NCBI GenBank assembly: GCA_036346355.1
Contig: CM070580.1
Coordinates: 59,164,854 to 59,228,853, forward strand
Direction: 5' to 3'
DNA: 64,000 bases
Source: Rhipidocladum racemiflorum
Lineage: Eukaryota > Streptophyta > Magnoliopsida > Poales > Poaceae
The notes beneath the pieces were generated by a model. It worked only from the letters and a program-made list of their open reading frames with translations. It was not told the origin of the DNA and did no database searches. Both the position numbers and the translations under genes were made by a program. Shown one piece after another: positions 49,201 through 62,500 of this stretch. Position 1 is the first letter of the stretch, and each line of letters begins with the position of its first letter.

Positions 49201-50481
49201 GGAGTGCTCTTGAAGAATTCGCATTCGTGTTATGAATCGAGATTTCCATTGCTCTCTAGCATGAAAAGGAATGAATGGATAAATGCTGGTATTTTGGTTA
49301 TGTTATGCAAGGGATTTGAGTTTCCCTTTCTCTTCGAGAGTTTTCGTGGCAGTTCTCTTCCAAGATGTTGATTTTGGTTAAAATGAAAAGTTTGGCTGTG
49401 GTGAAAGCGAGTCGAGTTGTCTTTAGTTGTTAAGAACTTCTGTCAAGAGAATTGTGTGGAGTCTCTATTTGTTTGGGTGCTCCCCGATGCGAATTGTATC
49501 ACGTTGATTGGAGATTTGAGTTTTCCTTTGTGGCTTGACTTAGGAAAAGCAAAAGGGTGGTCTTTCAATGTTATCGGGTTCTTTTCAAAGTGATTTGTGG
49601 CGCTTTGAGGTTCGAGTTGTTTTATGTGGTCTACTTGGATTCAAAAGAATCGTACTTCTTTTGCACTATTGATAGGAGTGAGAATAAGAAGGGTCTCGGG
49701 TTATTGTTGAGTATAATCTAAGAGCTATACTCGTGGGTTTCGTTGTTTGTGTGAATTGTTTGTGAGGGCGACATCCTCTTGGGAAAAGTGCTAATTGAGT
49801 TTTGGTAATGAGTTACGGTCCTAGCTTGGGCTAGGTGCTGGACATTAGTGGTATGAGGGTGGACGATGATGGAGGTTGATGATGTCGTGGTTTGTATTTG
49901 GTTGAAGGTATCGTTGGGTGGAAGCAAATGTTATAGAAATTGTGATGTAAAATGCTTTGTCGTGGACATTGTCTTAGCTAGATGTCCCTGGTGTGCGTTA
50001 TGCAGGAGAGTATAGAATGAAAAGTGTAACGTGGTTGGCAGTCGAAAAGAAAGTATGGTCGATGTAGGCTATGAACGAAGATGACATTAGTAAATTTTGA
50101 TTCCTTGTGAAAAGGGGTCAAATAATTGGAAGAGATGGGGTTTTGCGTAAATGGTCTTTTGGGGGGTTCAAGTTTGGAACCTCGGTTGACTGTTTTAATG
50201 CTAATGGTAAAAATGGATGTGTTTCATGATGATTGTGTCATTCTGAGTTTATGAATCATGATAGCGATTGAATTAAATGAGGAATCATGTCAAGTTGTGC
50301 TTAGTTAAGCGAAGTCAAGTTACTCTTGTTAATAGATGGATTTGGAGAATTGCGTTGTCGTTGCCACTGTTTGAGTCTTTGCGTGGGTGTGTGGAGTTCA
50401 GAAGAAGATGAGTCCCTAGTGGACATTGTTTTAGAGTTGAAGTGTAAGATTCGAGGTCGAATCCAGTTAAGGGGGGTAGAA
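46211..50481 (+). other. Internal region of element B, coding-free
   Basis: Begins with the PBS and the block GTAGGTCCCTGGAATGTGTA, shared with C and the array. It ends with the hairpin GATTCGA/TCGAATC (50448-50454, 50457-50463) and PPT AAGGGGGG. Only short frames exist and none shows a retroelement domain. Blocks shared with C include the stretch near 46565-46720 (GGTAGTTGG... context) and the one near 48560-48660. It is diverged from C but alignable by eye through its length. Confidence 0.9.
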
Positions 50482-52978
50482 TGTGATACTACGGAATGTC
50501 GAGACTTTCTAATTTATGATAATAGGTTTTAAAATGTGGTAAAATGGGATAAGTTGGGGATTTTGCAACTAAAACCATGAGATTTCACTTTTTAACGCGT
50601 TTCGGGCCATTTTCGGGTGTTTGGGCCGCTCCGGGGAGGTTTTGGGCTTGAGGGAAACTTCGCGGGCCGGATGGTGGGATACACTTGGCCCATGTGGGGG
50701 TGAGGGGGGGCAGAAAACCCTGGTGCCCTAGCTCTCCCCACCCCCCATGCGCAGCCCCCATCTCCTCTCCCCTCATTCCCCATTTTTCCCCTCATCTCCC
50801 CTCACCTCACCTCTCCTCTCCCTTCCCAACCGCCCCTTCCCTAGGTGTTGCCGCCCCACCCCTCTCCTCCCTTGTGGGCGCATCCCAAGGTCTCCTCCTC
50901 GCTGCCATGGCGCTGTCCAAGTTGTTGGGAGGGGCTGCGACGAGGAGGATTGGTGGAAACGGCGCATGGAAGGAAGTCGGGGGAGGAACGCGAAGGTTGG
51001 ATCGTCGATTGGTGATTCTCCAAGAAGGTAATGGGGGGATCTTGTGGGGTAGATCTCTTGCTGCTGTAGAGGGGGATTATCATGTTTTTAGATCAAGGGA
51101 GGTGCTGCCATGGGTTAGATTTGATGAAAAACTAGAGTTGTATTCGCGTTCTGGTTCGGGCAGATTGGGAACCCGAGCTAGGGCAGGCGTGTTCGCCAAT
51201 TTAGAGTTGGAATCTGGCCGTACGGACTTCTAAGAAGTTATAGATAATTTCATTATCTTTCCGTGGACATAAAGAAATTGAAATTCTGCCCAGCCGTTTG
51301 GAAGTTATAGCTATTTTACCGAGCGCTGTCAAATCTGTGACGAGATTGAGACAGTTCGTGTTCAACGTTAGATTAAACAATTTTAGAGGCCAAATTGGCT
51401 TTCCCCAATACCTAGAGAAAGCTAGGAAATTTCCTAAGCTTCGCGATGGTGTACTCGTTTAATCGATTTGGAGTCTTAGAACAGAAGTTATACCCATCGG
51501 AAGGCTGCTGTCCCGAAGGGACAGATTTGCTGTTTTCTGATTTTTGGAGTTAAGCGAAGTCGGGTAGTGGGATTCTTATGTGTGCTGTTTTGTGGACTCT
51601 ATTTGAGTGTGTGGCACGTGTTTGCAGGTGGTGTGCCTCCGGGAGTGCCCTCAACCTCTCGTCACTCCGTTGCCCGTGGTTGAAGGCAAGTGTTTTGCGT
51701 GGTTTTTTTTATGTTATACGTGCTGCTAGAATTGATTGATAGTATTTGGAATAGATAACATGTTGTCTTGCCATGCCATGGATTACATGTTATAATGGAT
51801 AGGATGTCCTTAGGCAATGATTGAAATAATGTCGATGATATGGGGTCCTCATGCTATGATTAAAAATGCTTGTCGTTGATAAAGGATTCACATGCCATGT
51901 TTTTGAAAGGTTACCGTTGATTGTTGATCACGGTCTTACATGTTGAGAGGCCATATGTTGACATGCAATATTCTATTTATGAATACGTTACTGTCCATTT
52001 TGCATGCATGGCATATTTTCATGGCTGGCCGGTGAGTTAAGTCATAACTATTCCGGTAGGGGCGGTGAGAACCGTTATGACTAGTCCGGGGCCATTCGTT
52101 TGAGTAAGTCCTACCTCGTGATTCCATCACCGAGGTGACTGGAAGCGAGTGATAGGCACCCTCCATCTTCGGGATGGAAGGGGGAAAAGGGTGCATGCCG
52201 ACGGGTGTGCACTCAACCATACCGGTATGAGTATTCCAGAAGACATGTGCATTGCATTGCATGAATGAAACTATGAATGAGAATGTTGTTGAATTGTTCA
52301 TGAGTTCATGAGACGAACACCATATTGATCAAGAGATGATTATGATGTTTTTACCATGTCGGTAATGCGTGAGAATGGTAATGATGTGATATGTAATGCT
52401 TATGAAGATTGAAGTTGATGGTTTGTTGTCTTGCACTCTGTTTCCATTGTATTACACTTCGCTGAGTTATGAACTCACGCTTGTATTTTCGTTGTTTGTT
52501 TTCTTTAGGTACCATGAAATCGGCGCGCGGGAAAGGGTTTTAGCTACACTACTCCACGTAGTATCATAATCAAGCAAATTCACCTGTTTTGGAGACACGA
52601 CAATAAGCATTACAATAATCATTAGTGTATGGTCTGTATGTTTGGTTGTTTCCCTCATGTGTATCATGTGGGGCTATGGGAGGGAGTTGTTTTAACTTCC
52701 TAGATTTAAGATGATGCTTATTATTTTGCTATCGATGCTTATTGATGTTTTAGTTGATGTTTAGCTATCCTTATCGCTGCGTATGGATATCTCGTTTGTC
52801 TTACATATTGATATGATGCTATGCTGTTAAGTTTCATGCACAAACAAAGGAGATGCTGCCAAAATTTCCAATTATTCCAAATGATTACTTGCTGTAATTT
52901 ACCTTAAATTATGGTATTAATTGTGTTATGGTCTATGTTTGGTGACATTCTGGGCTTAGTAAAAGCTGGGGTGTTACA
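50482..52978 (+). repeat. 3' LTR of element B
   Basis: Starts TGTGATACTACGG and ends GGGTGTTACA. It repeats the 5' LTR with a small number of substitutions and short indels. The 182-codon frame is preserved at 50685-51233. Confidence 0.95.
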
Positions 52979-52983
52979 TAATG

Positions 52984-53699
52984 ATTCTGTGCATTCGGGG
53001 ATTAATACGTACTGCTAGGTGCCGCTGTTGATCAATGAATTGGAAACGGGTTTCCGGATTCATGTCCGACTTGCAATGAACCTAACGGGTCACACACTTA
53101 ACGAGTTAGAATAGTTTGACGGGTTTGTGCATGGATGAGACCTGCGTTGGAGATGGAAACCTAGCGGGCTTCGGCCCACTAGCGTGTCTATAAAAGGCAA
53201 GGCCAGGAACAGTGCGTCAGAGATGATGAGAACCCTCACCACGTTCAGCCGTCTCTCACCCCTCCTACTCCCCAGAAACCCTAACCGTGTGGCGAGGTGC
53301 TAGCACACCCCACACAGTGTTCCTGCTCGGTACGTGTGGATACCGGTAGAGGCGCTACCGCTCATGGACGTGCTGGTAGGCGACCACTCGGCAGAGGTCT
53401 GCGATCACTCGGATGAGATCAGAAACCACTCGGAGGAGATCGAGGATCACTCGGACGAGATCGGGAACAACTCGGAGGCGATCGAGGATCAATCGGACGA
53501 GATCAGGAACCACTCGGAGGAGGTCGGGATCCACTCGGCGGAGGTCGGGACGTGAACCACTACTTCCTCTACGTGCACGCATCTGCTTCCGTTGCATCGG
53601 CGTGTCAAGGGTAACGATTCAGGATCCCCTACTTGCATGTGATCTTGGGTGTTCGTTGTAGAAATTTTTTATTGTTGCTAGCGTAGCCTACCCGTATCC
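52984..53699 (+). repeat. LTR-like promoter segment, right part
   Basis: Continues 43402-43719. It has a TATA box TATAAAAGG (53189-53197) about 190 bases before a heptad-encoding minisatellite. It ends with a T-rich stretch and TACCCGTATCCCC, as several plant copia LTRs do. No PBS follows: minus-strand Tat sequence begins instead, so this is a fragment or a solo LTR. Confidence 0.5.
53379..53552. repeat. 21-bp minisatellite encoding a heptad repeat
   Basis: About eight units of a 21-bp consensus (GACCACTCGGAGGAGATCGAG-like with variation). In the frame opening at 53334 they give the repeating heptad DHSxEIx. Substitutions between units mostly keep the frame. No homologous protein is recognised. 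Confidence 0.85.
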
Positions 53700-55735
53700 C
53701 CTTCACCTCTCACTCCCCTCCCGCAATGTAAATATTTTTGATGAAATAAATTTTATTTCCCTGGAAAGTTGCCTCTTGTTCTTTTTTCCTGGTCTTGCCC
53801 GCTTGCTGTGATGCACACCCGACGATCGTAGCCTTTAGGAACCGCGGGGGTCGGGCGTGCATCGGAATTTTAGCACTTTCGGGCGAAGCATGAGGAAAGG
53901 AGCGCGAAACTGCGTACAGAAAATGTCACTTGTTCATTCAGGTCACCGACCAGCACGAGCTTACGAACTTGTAGCCCCCAAGCGGCATGAGGACAAGAAA
54001 AGGCCTCAGGGGTAGAATCGCCTCAGTTTTTCTATGTTCCATGCGTTGGGGACAACGTTGCCGCTCGCGTCCTTGAGTCGGAAGGTGCCGGGCCGGATGA
54101 TCTCCATGACCGTGAACGGTCCTTCCCACTGGGAAGAAAGCTTGTGCCTGTCCTTGTTGGACTGAACCTGATGAAGGACCAGGTCGCCGATGTTGAAGGA
54201 CCGACCACGGATCTGACGGCTGTGGTATCGCCGCAGTGCTTGCTGGTATTTAGCCGATCGGAGGACGGCCACATCACGCGCCTCATCGAGCTGGTCGATG
54301 GCATCCTGCTGTGACTCGGGGCACAGTACTCCAGGTCGGTTGGCAAAACCGCTTCGGCACTGAACACCATAAAGAATGGCGAAAACCCGGTTGATCGGGT
54401 CGGCGTGGTCCGCAGGCTCTAGAGAACGGAGTGCAGTTCGACTGCCCATCGTCCCTCGAATTTCTTCAGTCGACTCGAGATTCGCGACTTGAGTCCCTGG
54501 AGGATCATGCCGTTCGCTCGCTCTGCTTGACCGTAGGCCCGCGGATGGGCCACAACGGCCTAGTCGACGCGGATATTGAAGTCATCGCAGAACTCGAAGA
54601 ACTCCTTCCCCATGAACTGCGTTCCGTTATCGGTGATGATGGAGTTCGGGACTCCGAACCGATAGACGATGTCGCGGAAGAGCTGGCCGCCTGCGCTGAA
54701 GTGATGGTAGCGACCGACTTGGCTTCTATCCACTTGGTAAACTTGTCGATCGCGACAAGCAGGTGGGTCAAGCCCCCGGGCGCCTTCTTGAAGGGCCCGA
54801 CCAGATCGAGCCCCCAGACCGCAAAAGGCCATGTGATGGGGATCGTCTGCAGGGCTTGAGCCGGAAGATGTGTCTGTCAAGTGAAGAATTGGCATCCTTC
54901 GTAAGTGCGGACGATTTGCTCGGCGTCTGCCACGGCGGTCGGCCAATAGAAGCCTTGTGGAAGGCCTTCCCCACAAGGGCCCATGGCGCTGCGTGGTGGC
55001 CGTAGATGCCGCCATGGATGTCGAGCAACAGTTCCCTTCCCGGTCGTCCGGAATGCACTTCTGGAGGATTCCGGAGTGGCTCCTCTTGTAGAGGTCCCCG
55101 TCGACCAGGGTGAAGGACTTTGCCCGTCGGGTGAGGCGACGGGCCTCGGTTGGGTCGGCAGGGAGTGACCCGTCAGTTAGTCAGTAGATGTAGGGTTGCT
55201 TCCAGTCGAAGTCAGTTGTGAGCACGTTGTGGTCCGACCCGAGCGGTTCCACGTCCAACCGGCCAGCAGTCGAAGGGGACGTTCCCGGCGGGTCAAACGT
55301 GTTCTCGATTGCCGAGTACAGCTGGACGGAGGGTTTGTGGAGGTCGCAGACAAAGATCCCCAGCGGGACCGGTCCTTTGCTGGAGGCGAGGTTGGCTATG
55401 GAATCGGCCTCACCGTTGTAGCGTCTGTAGCTATGGTGAAGCTCAAAACCCTTGAACCTTTCTTCGAGCTTGCGCACCTCTCGGCTGTAGGCTGCCATGC
55501 GGGTGTCACGAGGCTCCGTGGCCTTCATGACCTGATCGACGACAAGTTGGAGTCATCGTGTACGTAGAGTTGGCGTGCGCCGAGGTCGGCAGCGATCCGG
55601 AGACCGTTAACGAGGGCTTCGTACTTGGCGACGTTGTTGGTCGCGTCGAAGAGCAGTCAGATGGCGTACTGGAGCTTGTTCCCGAGCGGTGAGACGATGA
55701 CGACCCCAGCGCCCGCTCCATTTTTGGTATGAATT
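53700..55735 (-). pseudogene. Tat-lineage Ty3/gypsy RNase H and integrase fragment
   Basis: Read right to left. RNase H type motifs lie at 55735-55380 (TMTPTCRRSGHEGHG region in one frame, then HSYRRYNGEADSIANLASS). The integrase core follows, with a zinc-like stretch near 54900, THLLVAIDKFTKWIEAKSV (54771-54715), FGVPNSIITDNGTQFMG (second Asp, about 54665-54610) and a catalytic Glu region near 54540. The C-terminal module spans 54449-54006 (DEARDVAVLRSAKYQQALRR, GDLVLHQVQ, WEGPFTV). The order and motifs fit Tat/Athila-type elements with a second RNase H. Gag and RT are missing. 53700-54005 is the non-coding 3' part. Several frameshifts are present. Confidence 0.87.
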
Positions 55736-57262
55736 TTTGACATGTTTTTGTGATTCCAGAAGTTTTAGGTCTTTCCAAGAGGATTTGGGCCTTTCCGGGA
55801 GGGTTTGGGCCTCTCTGGGAGGAGTTGGGCCTAGGGGGTTGAGTCATGGGCCTTCAGTGGGGAGTTTTTGGGCCCATGGGGGGGCTTTGTGATAAGAGCT
55901 TTGTGATGGTCCAACTCATTGAATTTATTTTAAATAGTTGGAGCATGTTGAGTAGTGATAATTTGCTATAGCCTTTGGATAGGGTAACTAAAAGTAATGT
56001 TACAGTTTTTAAAATTATGCAAATAATTGATATTGATGACTTGGTAGTGTTGTTAATTGTTGGAAATCATTGATCCAACAGAGAAAAGTGTAAAAGTGTG
56101 GAATTACGTCGAGTACAGGTTGTGATGGGATGAACAATGGATAACAATCATGATCTAAGATTTTAACCTTAATGAATGCATATCTTAGAATCCTATTTAC
56201 GAATTTTATCTTGTAGAGATAATACTTATTTGTTGAAGTCATTTTATTGATTGAACAAGTTTTAATTGTCAAGATGTTGATGTATGGATGGTATAAAATT
56301 GATATGTTGATCATGCTTAAGTATCTGTTGAAGTACTATGTTTGAAATATAGAATACGTTGTTATATGATGTGTTGGTCTGTGGGGATCATGATGAGGTA
56401 GTATAGAATAGAAGACGTTTTGTTAATCATCATAAACTGTATTTATAAATGTTGGGAAAGGTAACTAGAGAAAGAATTGGTTATGTAGCTTTTGGTTGAA
56501 TTATAATGAGGCTTCTCGATGAGTATATAGTGTATATTGAATGCTTAAATGGTAAGTATAGTGCAATACTAGATATGGTGGGTTTCATCCTGAGCTTGTG
56601 TCTAAAACCTTTTGGACTGGTTTGGTTGGTTACTACTTTGGTTGAATACTTTTGGTCGAAGTGTTTCTTTTGTTGTGTTTCAGAGTTTCCCTAAAACTCG
56701 TAGTGATTAATGCCAACCTTTGGATTTGGCTAACTTGTTTAGTTTGTACTATGAGTATGGGATTACACCCAAAAGTTTTTGAGTGGATCGCGCCCCTTCG
56801 TGTTCGCACAGAATTATCTTTGGAATTAATTTTAAAGGAAGCAGATTGACATAGTGGGTTGTGTTGGAAACTCTTGAGATTTAATTTGTAACTCTTTTTT
56901 ACTAGAGTTGGATTTATTTGCATAATGTGTGTGATGTTTGCGAGTGCTTCAAAAAGGTGGATTATATGAATGTTTCATAAGTGAATTTGGTTAGTGAAGA
57001 GTTCTCTTTTGGGAATGAGTTTCCCTTTCTTTTGAGAAACTTTGTGGCGGTAGTGTGTGCAGATGTTGACTTTGGAGTCGATGTTCTTTTCCAAAATGTT
57101 GAGTTTGGTTAAAATGCAATTTTTGCAAGTTTAGCTTTCTATCATTGGTGGGTTCTGATACGATGTGGTGCCTTACCGTTAACTATGCTGCTGGCATAGT
57201 TATATGAATTAGCGCAACCATCGATGTTATTCGAGTTTTATTCATGTGATACAGAGGAAGAA
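55736..57262 (+). mobile_element. Deletion derivative of a C-like non-autonomous element
   Basis: 55736-55890 resembles the TTTGGGCC-rich early LTR zone of family C. 55891-57262 jumps directly to the middle of the shared internal region, alignable with about 61260-62590 of element C and with the reverse complement of 20880-22250 in the array. An internal deletion has therefore removed the rest of the LTR, the PBS and the first part of the internal region. Element C interrupts it at 57263. There is no coding content. Confidence 0.75.
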
Positions 57263-59572
57263 TGTGACACTATGGTTTGGTGTGACGTTATAAAAGGTGA
57301 AACTAGAGAATAAAACCTTTCAGCTTAGGGTTTTCTCGCGTTTTTGGGCCGGTTGAAGTGTTATGTCGCCACGGAGTGTCGTAACCTTATTTAACGTGCA
57401 TGATAAGGTTAATAACATTATGAGATGTGGAATTAAGGTTAAAACTAAAGGATATGGAGGTTAATAGCTTTTCCGGGGCGTTTCCGGGGTTTTGGGCCTT
57501 CCCGGCGGAGTTTGGGCCTTGGTGGGCTTTGGTGGGATGGAGTAGGTCTCCGTAACGGACTAGGATTGGGTGTGGGGGCTGATAAAAGGGCTCCCCACCA
57601 GCCTTTTGGGCGTGCTCCCCCTGCCCTTGGGCGCCCCAACCTCCCCCTCCTAAGCCCTAGCCGCCACCCCCTCTCCCTCTCCCTCTTGTGCGCCTCCACC
57701 TCCCCCTTTGCCCCATTGCTCCCCACCTCTCCACCACCTCTCCTCCACCCCCTTGCTGCCCTAGGGTGGTCTCCACACCTCTGCACCTTGTGGATCCATC
57801 CGTTGGAGCGAGGAGCGAGGAGCGAGGAGCGTGGAGCGAGGAGCGATCCGCGAGGAGATCTATTGGAGATTCGTTCGTTGGGCAAAGGTATGATCATGGG
57901 GATCCTTGGAATTGATCTAGGTACTGTTCTTAGGGTGATTATAAAGTTTTTAGATCAATTGGTGGTGCTGGATTGGAGTTCTTTGGGTTAGATCTAGACG
58001 TTGTCACGTTTCTGTTTTCGGGCAGATTGAGCAGTCGGGTTAGGGTTCGAGTTTTCGTCGATTTAGATTCCAAATCTGTCCGTACGGACTTAAAAGAAGT
58101 TGTAGATAATTTAATTATCTTTCCGTGGACATAAAGCACATTAAAATCCGATCAGCCGTTTGAAAGTTATGGCTGTTTTACCGAGCGTGTTAAAATATGT
58201 GACGCGATTGGAACAGATCTCGGTAATCTGTAGATTAGACGACTTTAGAGTCCGAATAAGTCTTTCCATATACCTAGAGAAAGTTGGGAAATTTCCTAAG
58301 CTACGCGAGGGTGTACTTGTTTAATTCATTCGGAGTCCCAGAACTCAAGTTATGCCTTTTGCAAGGCTGCTGTCCCGACGGGACAGAACCTCTGTTTTAG
58401 GTTTTGCGAGTAGGGAGCAATGTCGGGTTAGATGGGGGTTTGCATACTGTTTTGTGGTTATGATTGTGATTGTGTGATACCCCTGTGCAGGAGGTGTGAC
58501 CCCGGGAGTGCCTTCTACTTCCCGCCAATCCGTTGCACGTGGTTGAGGCAAGTGTGTTGTGATGGATAGCGAGTTGTAGGTTGCATGTTGAGATTAGATG
58601 GAATTGTTTACATGATATATGTCCACTTACCATGTGTTAATGATTGCTATGATATGATGAGCATGTTTAAGATGTTATGACGCCATGTGTTAAAATATGA
58701 GTTTTATATGATGTTGGCATGCTTGCATACATGACATGTTACATGGCCCGGGCGGTGAGAAAGTCATTAACTAATCCGGGAAGGTCGGTGAGAAAGTTAT
58801 GACTAATCCGGAGAGCCAATAGAGTAAGTCCTACATTGTGATTCCATTTACCGTGGGTTGTGGAAGCGAGGAGTAGGCACCCTCCATCTTCGGGATGGAA
58901 GGGGGGAGAGGGTGCACACCGACGGGTGTGTACTCAACTATACCGGTATGAGTTTCCAAGGAGATATGAGCATTGCATTGCATTGCATACACAATGATGA
59001 TGATTTTGTTAAAGTGTTCATGATTGAGATGATATACATGATGTGAGATGTTATTTTCTATGATATTGTTATTATTGTCCATTACAATATGCTTGCTGAG
59101 TTTCGAACTCACGCTTGTGTTTTATGTTGTTTTTAGGTACTTTGAGATCGGCATGCGGGAAAAAGGGGTTTAGCTACACTTCTACACGTAGCTCCACCAT
59201 CATAGTCTATGATTAATCACTTGGAGACATGATTTTAAGAGTTGTGCCATAAAGTTAATGTATGGTTTAATCTAGCATGCTTGTGATCCCTTATTTGCTT
59301 CGTTATAGTTTATGAAGTGGTTGAGCGTGGTATTATTGGCGTAGTTTGATGATACATCCATTTATGTTGATGTTTTAGATGTCGTGTGCTATGATATATC
59401 TTGCCATGATATTGATATTGTGTTAATTCATGAAAAAACAAAGGAGATGCTGCCGAAATATCGGTTTTTAGCATATGTACCTTTGCTGGAATTTATGTTT
59501 AAATGTGATTTTTAGTTGTTGTTTAGCTTATGTTTGGTAGCATTCGGGCATATTAAATGCCGGGGTGTTAAA
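57263..59572 (+). repeat. 5' LTR of element C
   Basis: Starts TGTGACACTATGG and ends GGGGTGTTAAA. TATA-like GATAAAAGGG at 57581-57590, donor GTATGA at 57888, mini-exon 58491-58547 (GTGCAG before, GCAAGT after), acceptor TTTTTAG ending at 59136. A run of 9-bp GAGCGAGGA units lies at 57806-57846. Hairpin arms are at 58881-58902 and CTGTCCCG/CGGGACAG near 58368-58384. Confidence 0.93.
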
Positions 59573-62500
59573 GTTGGTATCAGAGCGGGCTGTAGGTCCT
59601 TGGAATGTGAATTTTTAGTGTCATGCTATAGGGAAAAACTAAAATATGATGTGGAATAACTTAGAAACATGGCTTAGGTCTTAACTAAAATTTTGTTATA
59701 GGATAGCAACATTAAAACTTGCAAAAGTGGTATAACTAATCTAAAATTTGATACACAATGGATGCACAGTAGGAAAGGGTATGGGTATCGTTTCTTTATG
59801 CTTAAATGTTGTATTTAAGTTATGATGTTGAATGCTTCCTTTGATAAAGCATGTTGCTATGTCTATGAGATAAATGACTGAATTGCTCTTGTTGTTGTGA
59901 TAGAGTGGAATTGTGGTACCGAAGGGTTTCGGTCACCTCTTTTTGTTCATAGTAAGGGCGAGGTTTGACGGTATGGCCGGTTAGCGCCATCACCGAAGAA
60001 CTATTAACCCCTGAAGGAGAAGAGTGCTTACCCTCTCTGTTGTAGATCGGGTAGTTGACTGGAGTCAAATAGAAGAGTTTGGTGGTGGATTCCTTCGTAC
60101 GTTCTTTGCCGTTCTGACAGTCGTTGCTTTTCTTGGCTTTAGTTGATTTGAATCAAATGAAAAATGTTGGGTTTTTGCGGATCGTTCCGTATGCGGTGTG
60201 TGGTTTTGTCTTCCTTGGTTGAAGACGAAGAAGAGGAGTCTAGTGTTGCGCTTCTTTTGGGCGCCTTTCCAGTTTTAATGATTAGTTTGTTGATGGCTTT
60301 ATGGGGAAGAAGCATTCAAATTTATCCTTGTGTTTGTCTTTCTCCGAGGTTAACGGAGTTATTATGAGTTATGCCGCACTGGCCGTCAGGGCTGAAGTTC
60401 TGTGTCTTTGTAGAAGTAAGTGGTGTTTGATTCGTTATTTTGCTGGTTTAAGAAAATCATCTTTGAAGAACCCTTCCTATTTTGTGAAAGTTTGGAGTTA
60501 GGGTTTATTTGCAAAGGTATATTTGATCGATTGGTTCCCTCCAGTAGGAGTCTTTGAGAATTAAAAAGAGTTTTGGATAAATCCTTTGCAAGACCAAGAT
60601 TGGGTTTGTCTAATAGCAATTTTGAGAGTAAAATTTTCATTATTAACTAGGGATGACATATAAAACTAAAAAGCTGTAAACAAAGTAGAATTTAGACTGA
60701 AATCGTTTGTCCCTAGTAAGAATTGATGTTTAGCATGTTATGTAGTAGGTAACAATGTGGTTTATGGATTGATGTGTTGCTAAGTTAAATTTTGAGTTGA
60801 ATCAATTCAATGTGATTAATATCTCTAGCTTGAGAATAAATAGACTACTAGTGTTGCGCTTTACTCTTAGCGAGAATGATTAAATGTGTTAATGTACATG
60901 CTTAGAATCTGTTGCCTTGCTTTAAATGTGCTTATGATCCTTGTTAATGTTAAAAGTTTAAACTTTGATGCATAGTTAAAACATTAAGATGATGTAGACT
61001 GCTGTTATTGTAAAAGAAACTTTGCTGGTTGTTAAAGATGTTCTAATCTAATGGATTAATAGAGAAATTTAATCGTGTTGACTAGTGACTTTAATTTGGA
61101 TGTTGATTAGAGCTGCTATTTATGTTGTTGCAAACTACTAGTATCTTTGGAAGTATGCAGTTGTGTCGCTACAATGCTAGTATTGATATCAATGGAGAAG
61201 ACATAAGACTTATTGTTAATGATGTTGTTAATGGTAGTGTTAATGCTAGTATTCAGTCTATTTTAAATAGTGGGGGTATGTTGTGTGGTGGTAATTTTGT
61301 TATCACCTATGTATAGGGTAGCTAAAAGTAATGTTGTTGGTTGATGATCATGCCCATTTGTTGTTATTGATGACTAAGTAGTTGTGGTAACTGTTTAGAT
61401 TATTCGTTGGAAAACCATGGTTAAAATAGAGGAAAATTTTAACATGTTGCGATGGAGTGAGCTTTGGATAATTAACATGATGTACAATTTCATCCTTAAT
61501 GAATGTATGCCTTGGAATCCTAGTTATGAACTTTGTCTTGTAGAGATAATATTTACATGTTGAAGTCGTTGTTTAACTGAATAAGGTTCGGTTGTCGAGA
61601 CGTGAATATATAGGTGGTATGAAATTTATAGGTTGATCTTGCTGAAAGATTTGTGGAAGTACTATGTTTCAAATTTAGAATAAGATGTATTATGATTCGG
61701 TGAGCCGTGGGGATCATGTCATTATAGTCTTGGTTGGGTGCCTTTTGATAAGCATCATAAACCCTTATTAAAAAATGTTGGGAATGGTAACTAGAGGAAG
61801 AATTTGTTGTGAAACTTTCGGTTGAATTGTGTTGGGGCTCCTCAGATAGTAAATAGTGATTATTGAAGTCTTTAATGGAAAGCGTAGTGGAGTACTAGAG
61901 ATGGTTCCTTTCATGTCGAAATGTTGTCTAAAAACCTTTGAAACTGGTTTGGTTGTTTGCCATCTCGGTTGAATGCTTTCGGTTGAGGTGTTCCTTATGT
62001 TGAGTTTCAGAGTTTCCCCAAAACTCTTAGTGGTTGGTGTCGACCTTTGGTTTTGGCGAATTTGTTTAGTTCGTGTTGTGAGTTTGAGTTTACATCCAAA
62101 AGTTTTTGAGTGGATCGCGCCCTTTCGCGTCAAGACCGATTTATCTTTGGAATTAATTTTAAAAGGAAGCAGATGGTCATAAAGGGTTGTGTTGGAAACT
62201 TTTGAGTTAAGCCCTTGATGTGTAACTCTATTTGACTAGAGTTGGAGTCATTTGGAAAATGTGTCTGGTGTGCGGGTGTTTTACAAGTCTAGATTTTTAT
62301 GAATGTTTCATAAGTGAATTTGGTTAGTGAAGAGTTTTCTTTTTGGATTGAGTTTCCCTCTCTTTTGATAAAAATTTATGGTGCTTGTGTCTGCAGATGT
62401 TTGATTTTAGAGTCGATGTTCTGTTCCAAAGGGTTGAGTTTGATTTTGCGAGGTGTTGCAAAGCTAGTGTTAAATCGAAGATGGGATTTCATACGATGTG

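Larger units (their letters stand above)
43720..52978 (+). mobile_element. Element B: full-length non-autonomous LTR element; duplication TAATG
   Basis: 9.26 kb. Two nearly identical 2.49-kb LTRs flank a 4.27-kb internal region without gag or pol. The perfect 5-bp duplication TAATG (43715-43719, 52979-52983) and the few LTR differences indicate a recent insertion. The PBS is TGGTATCGAGC at 46214-46224, and the hairpin plus PPT lie at 50448-50477. It must have been mobilised by proteins from another element; chromoviruses related to A or G are the candidates by shared terminal features. Confidence 0.95.

Noticed and set aside
53379..53552. CRISPR-like array
   Set aside because: Units are contiguous 21-mers without distinct spacers, in a plant transposon context. 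It is a minisatellite.
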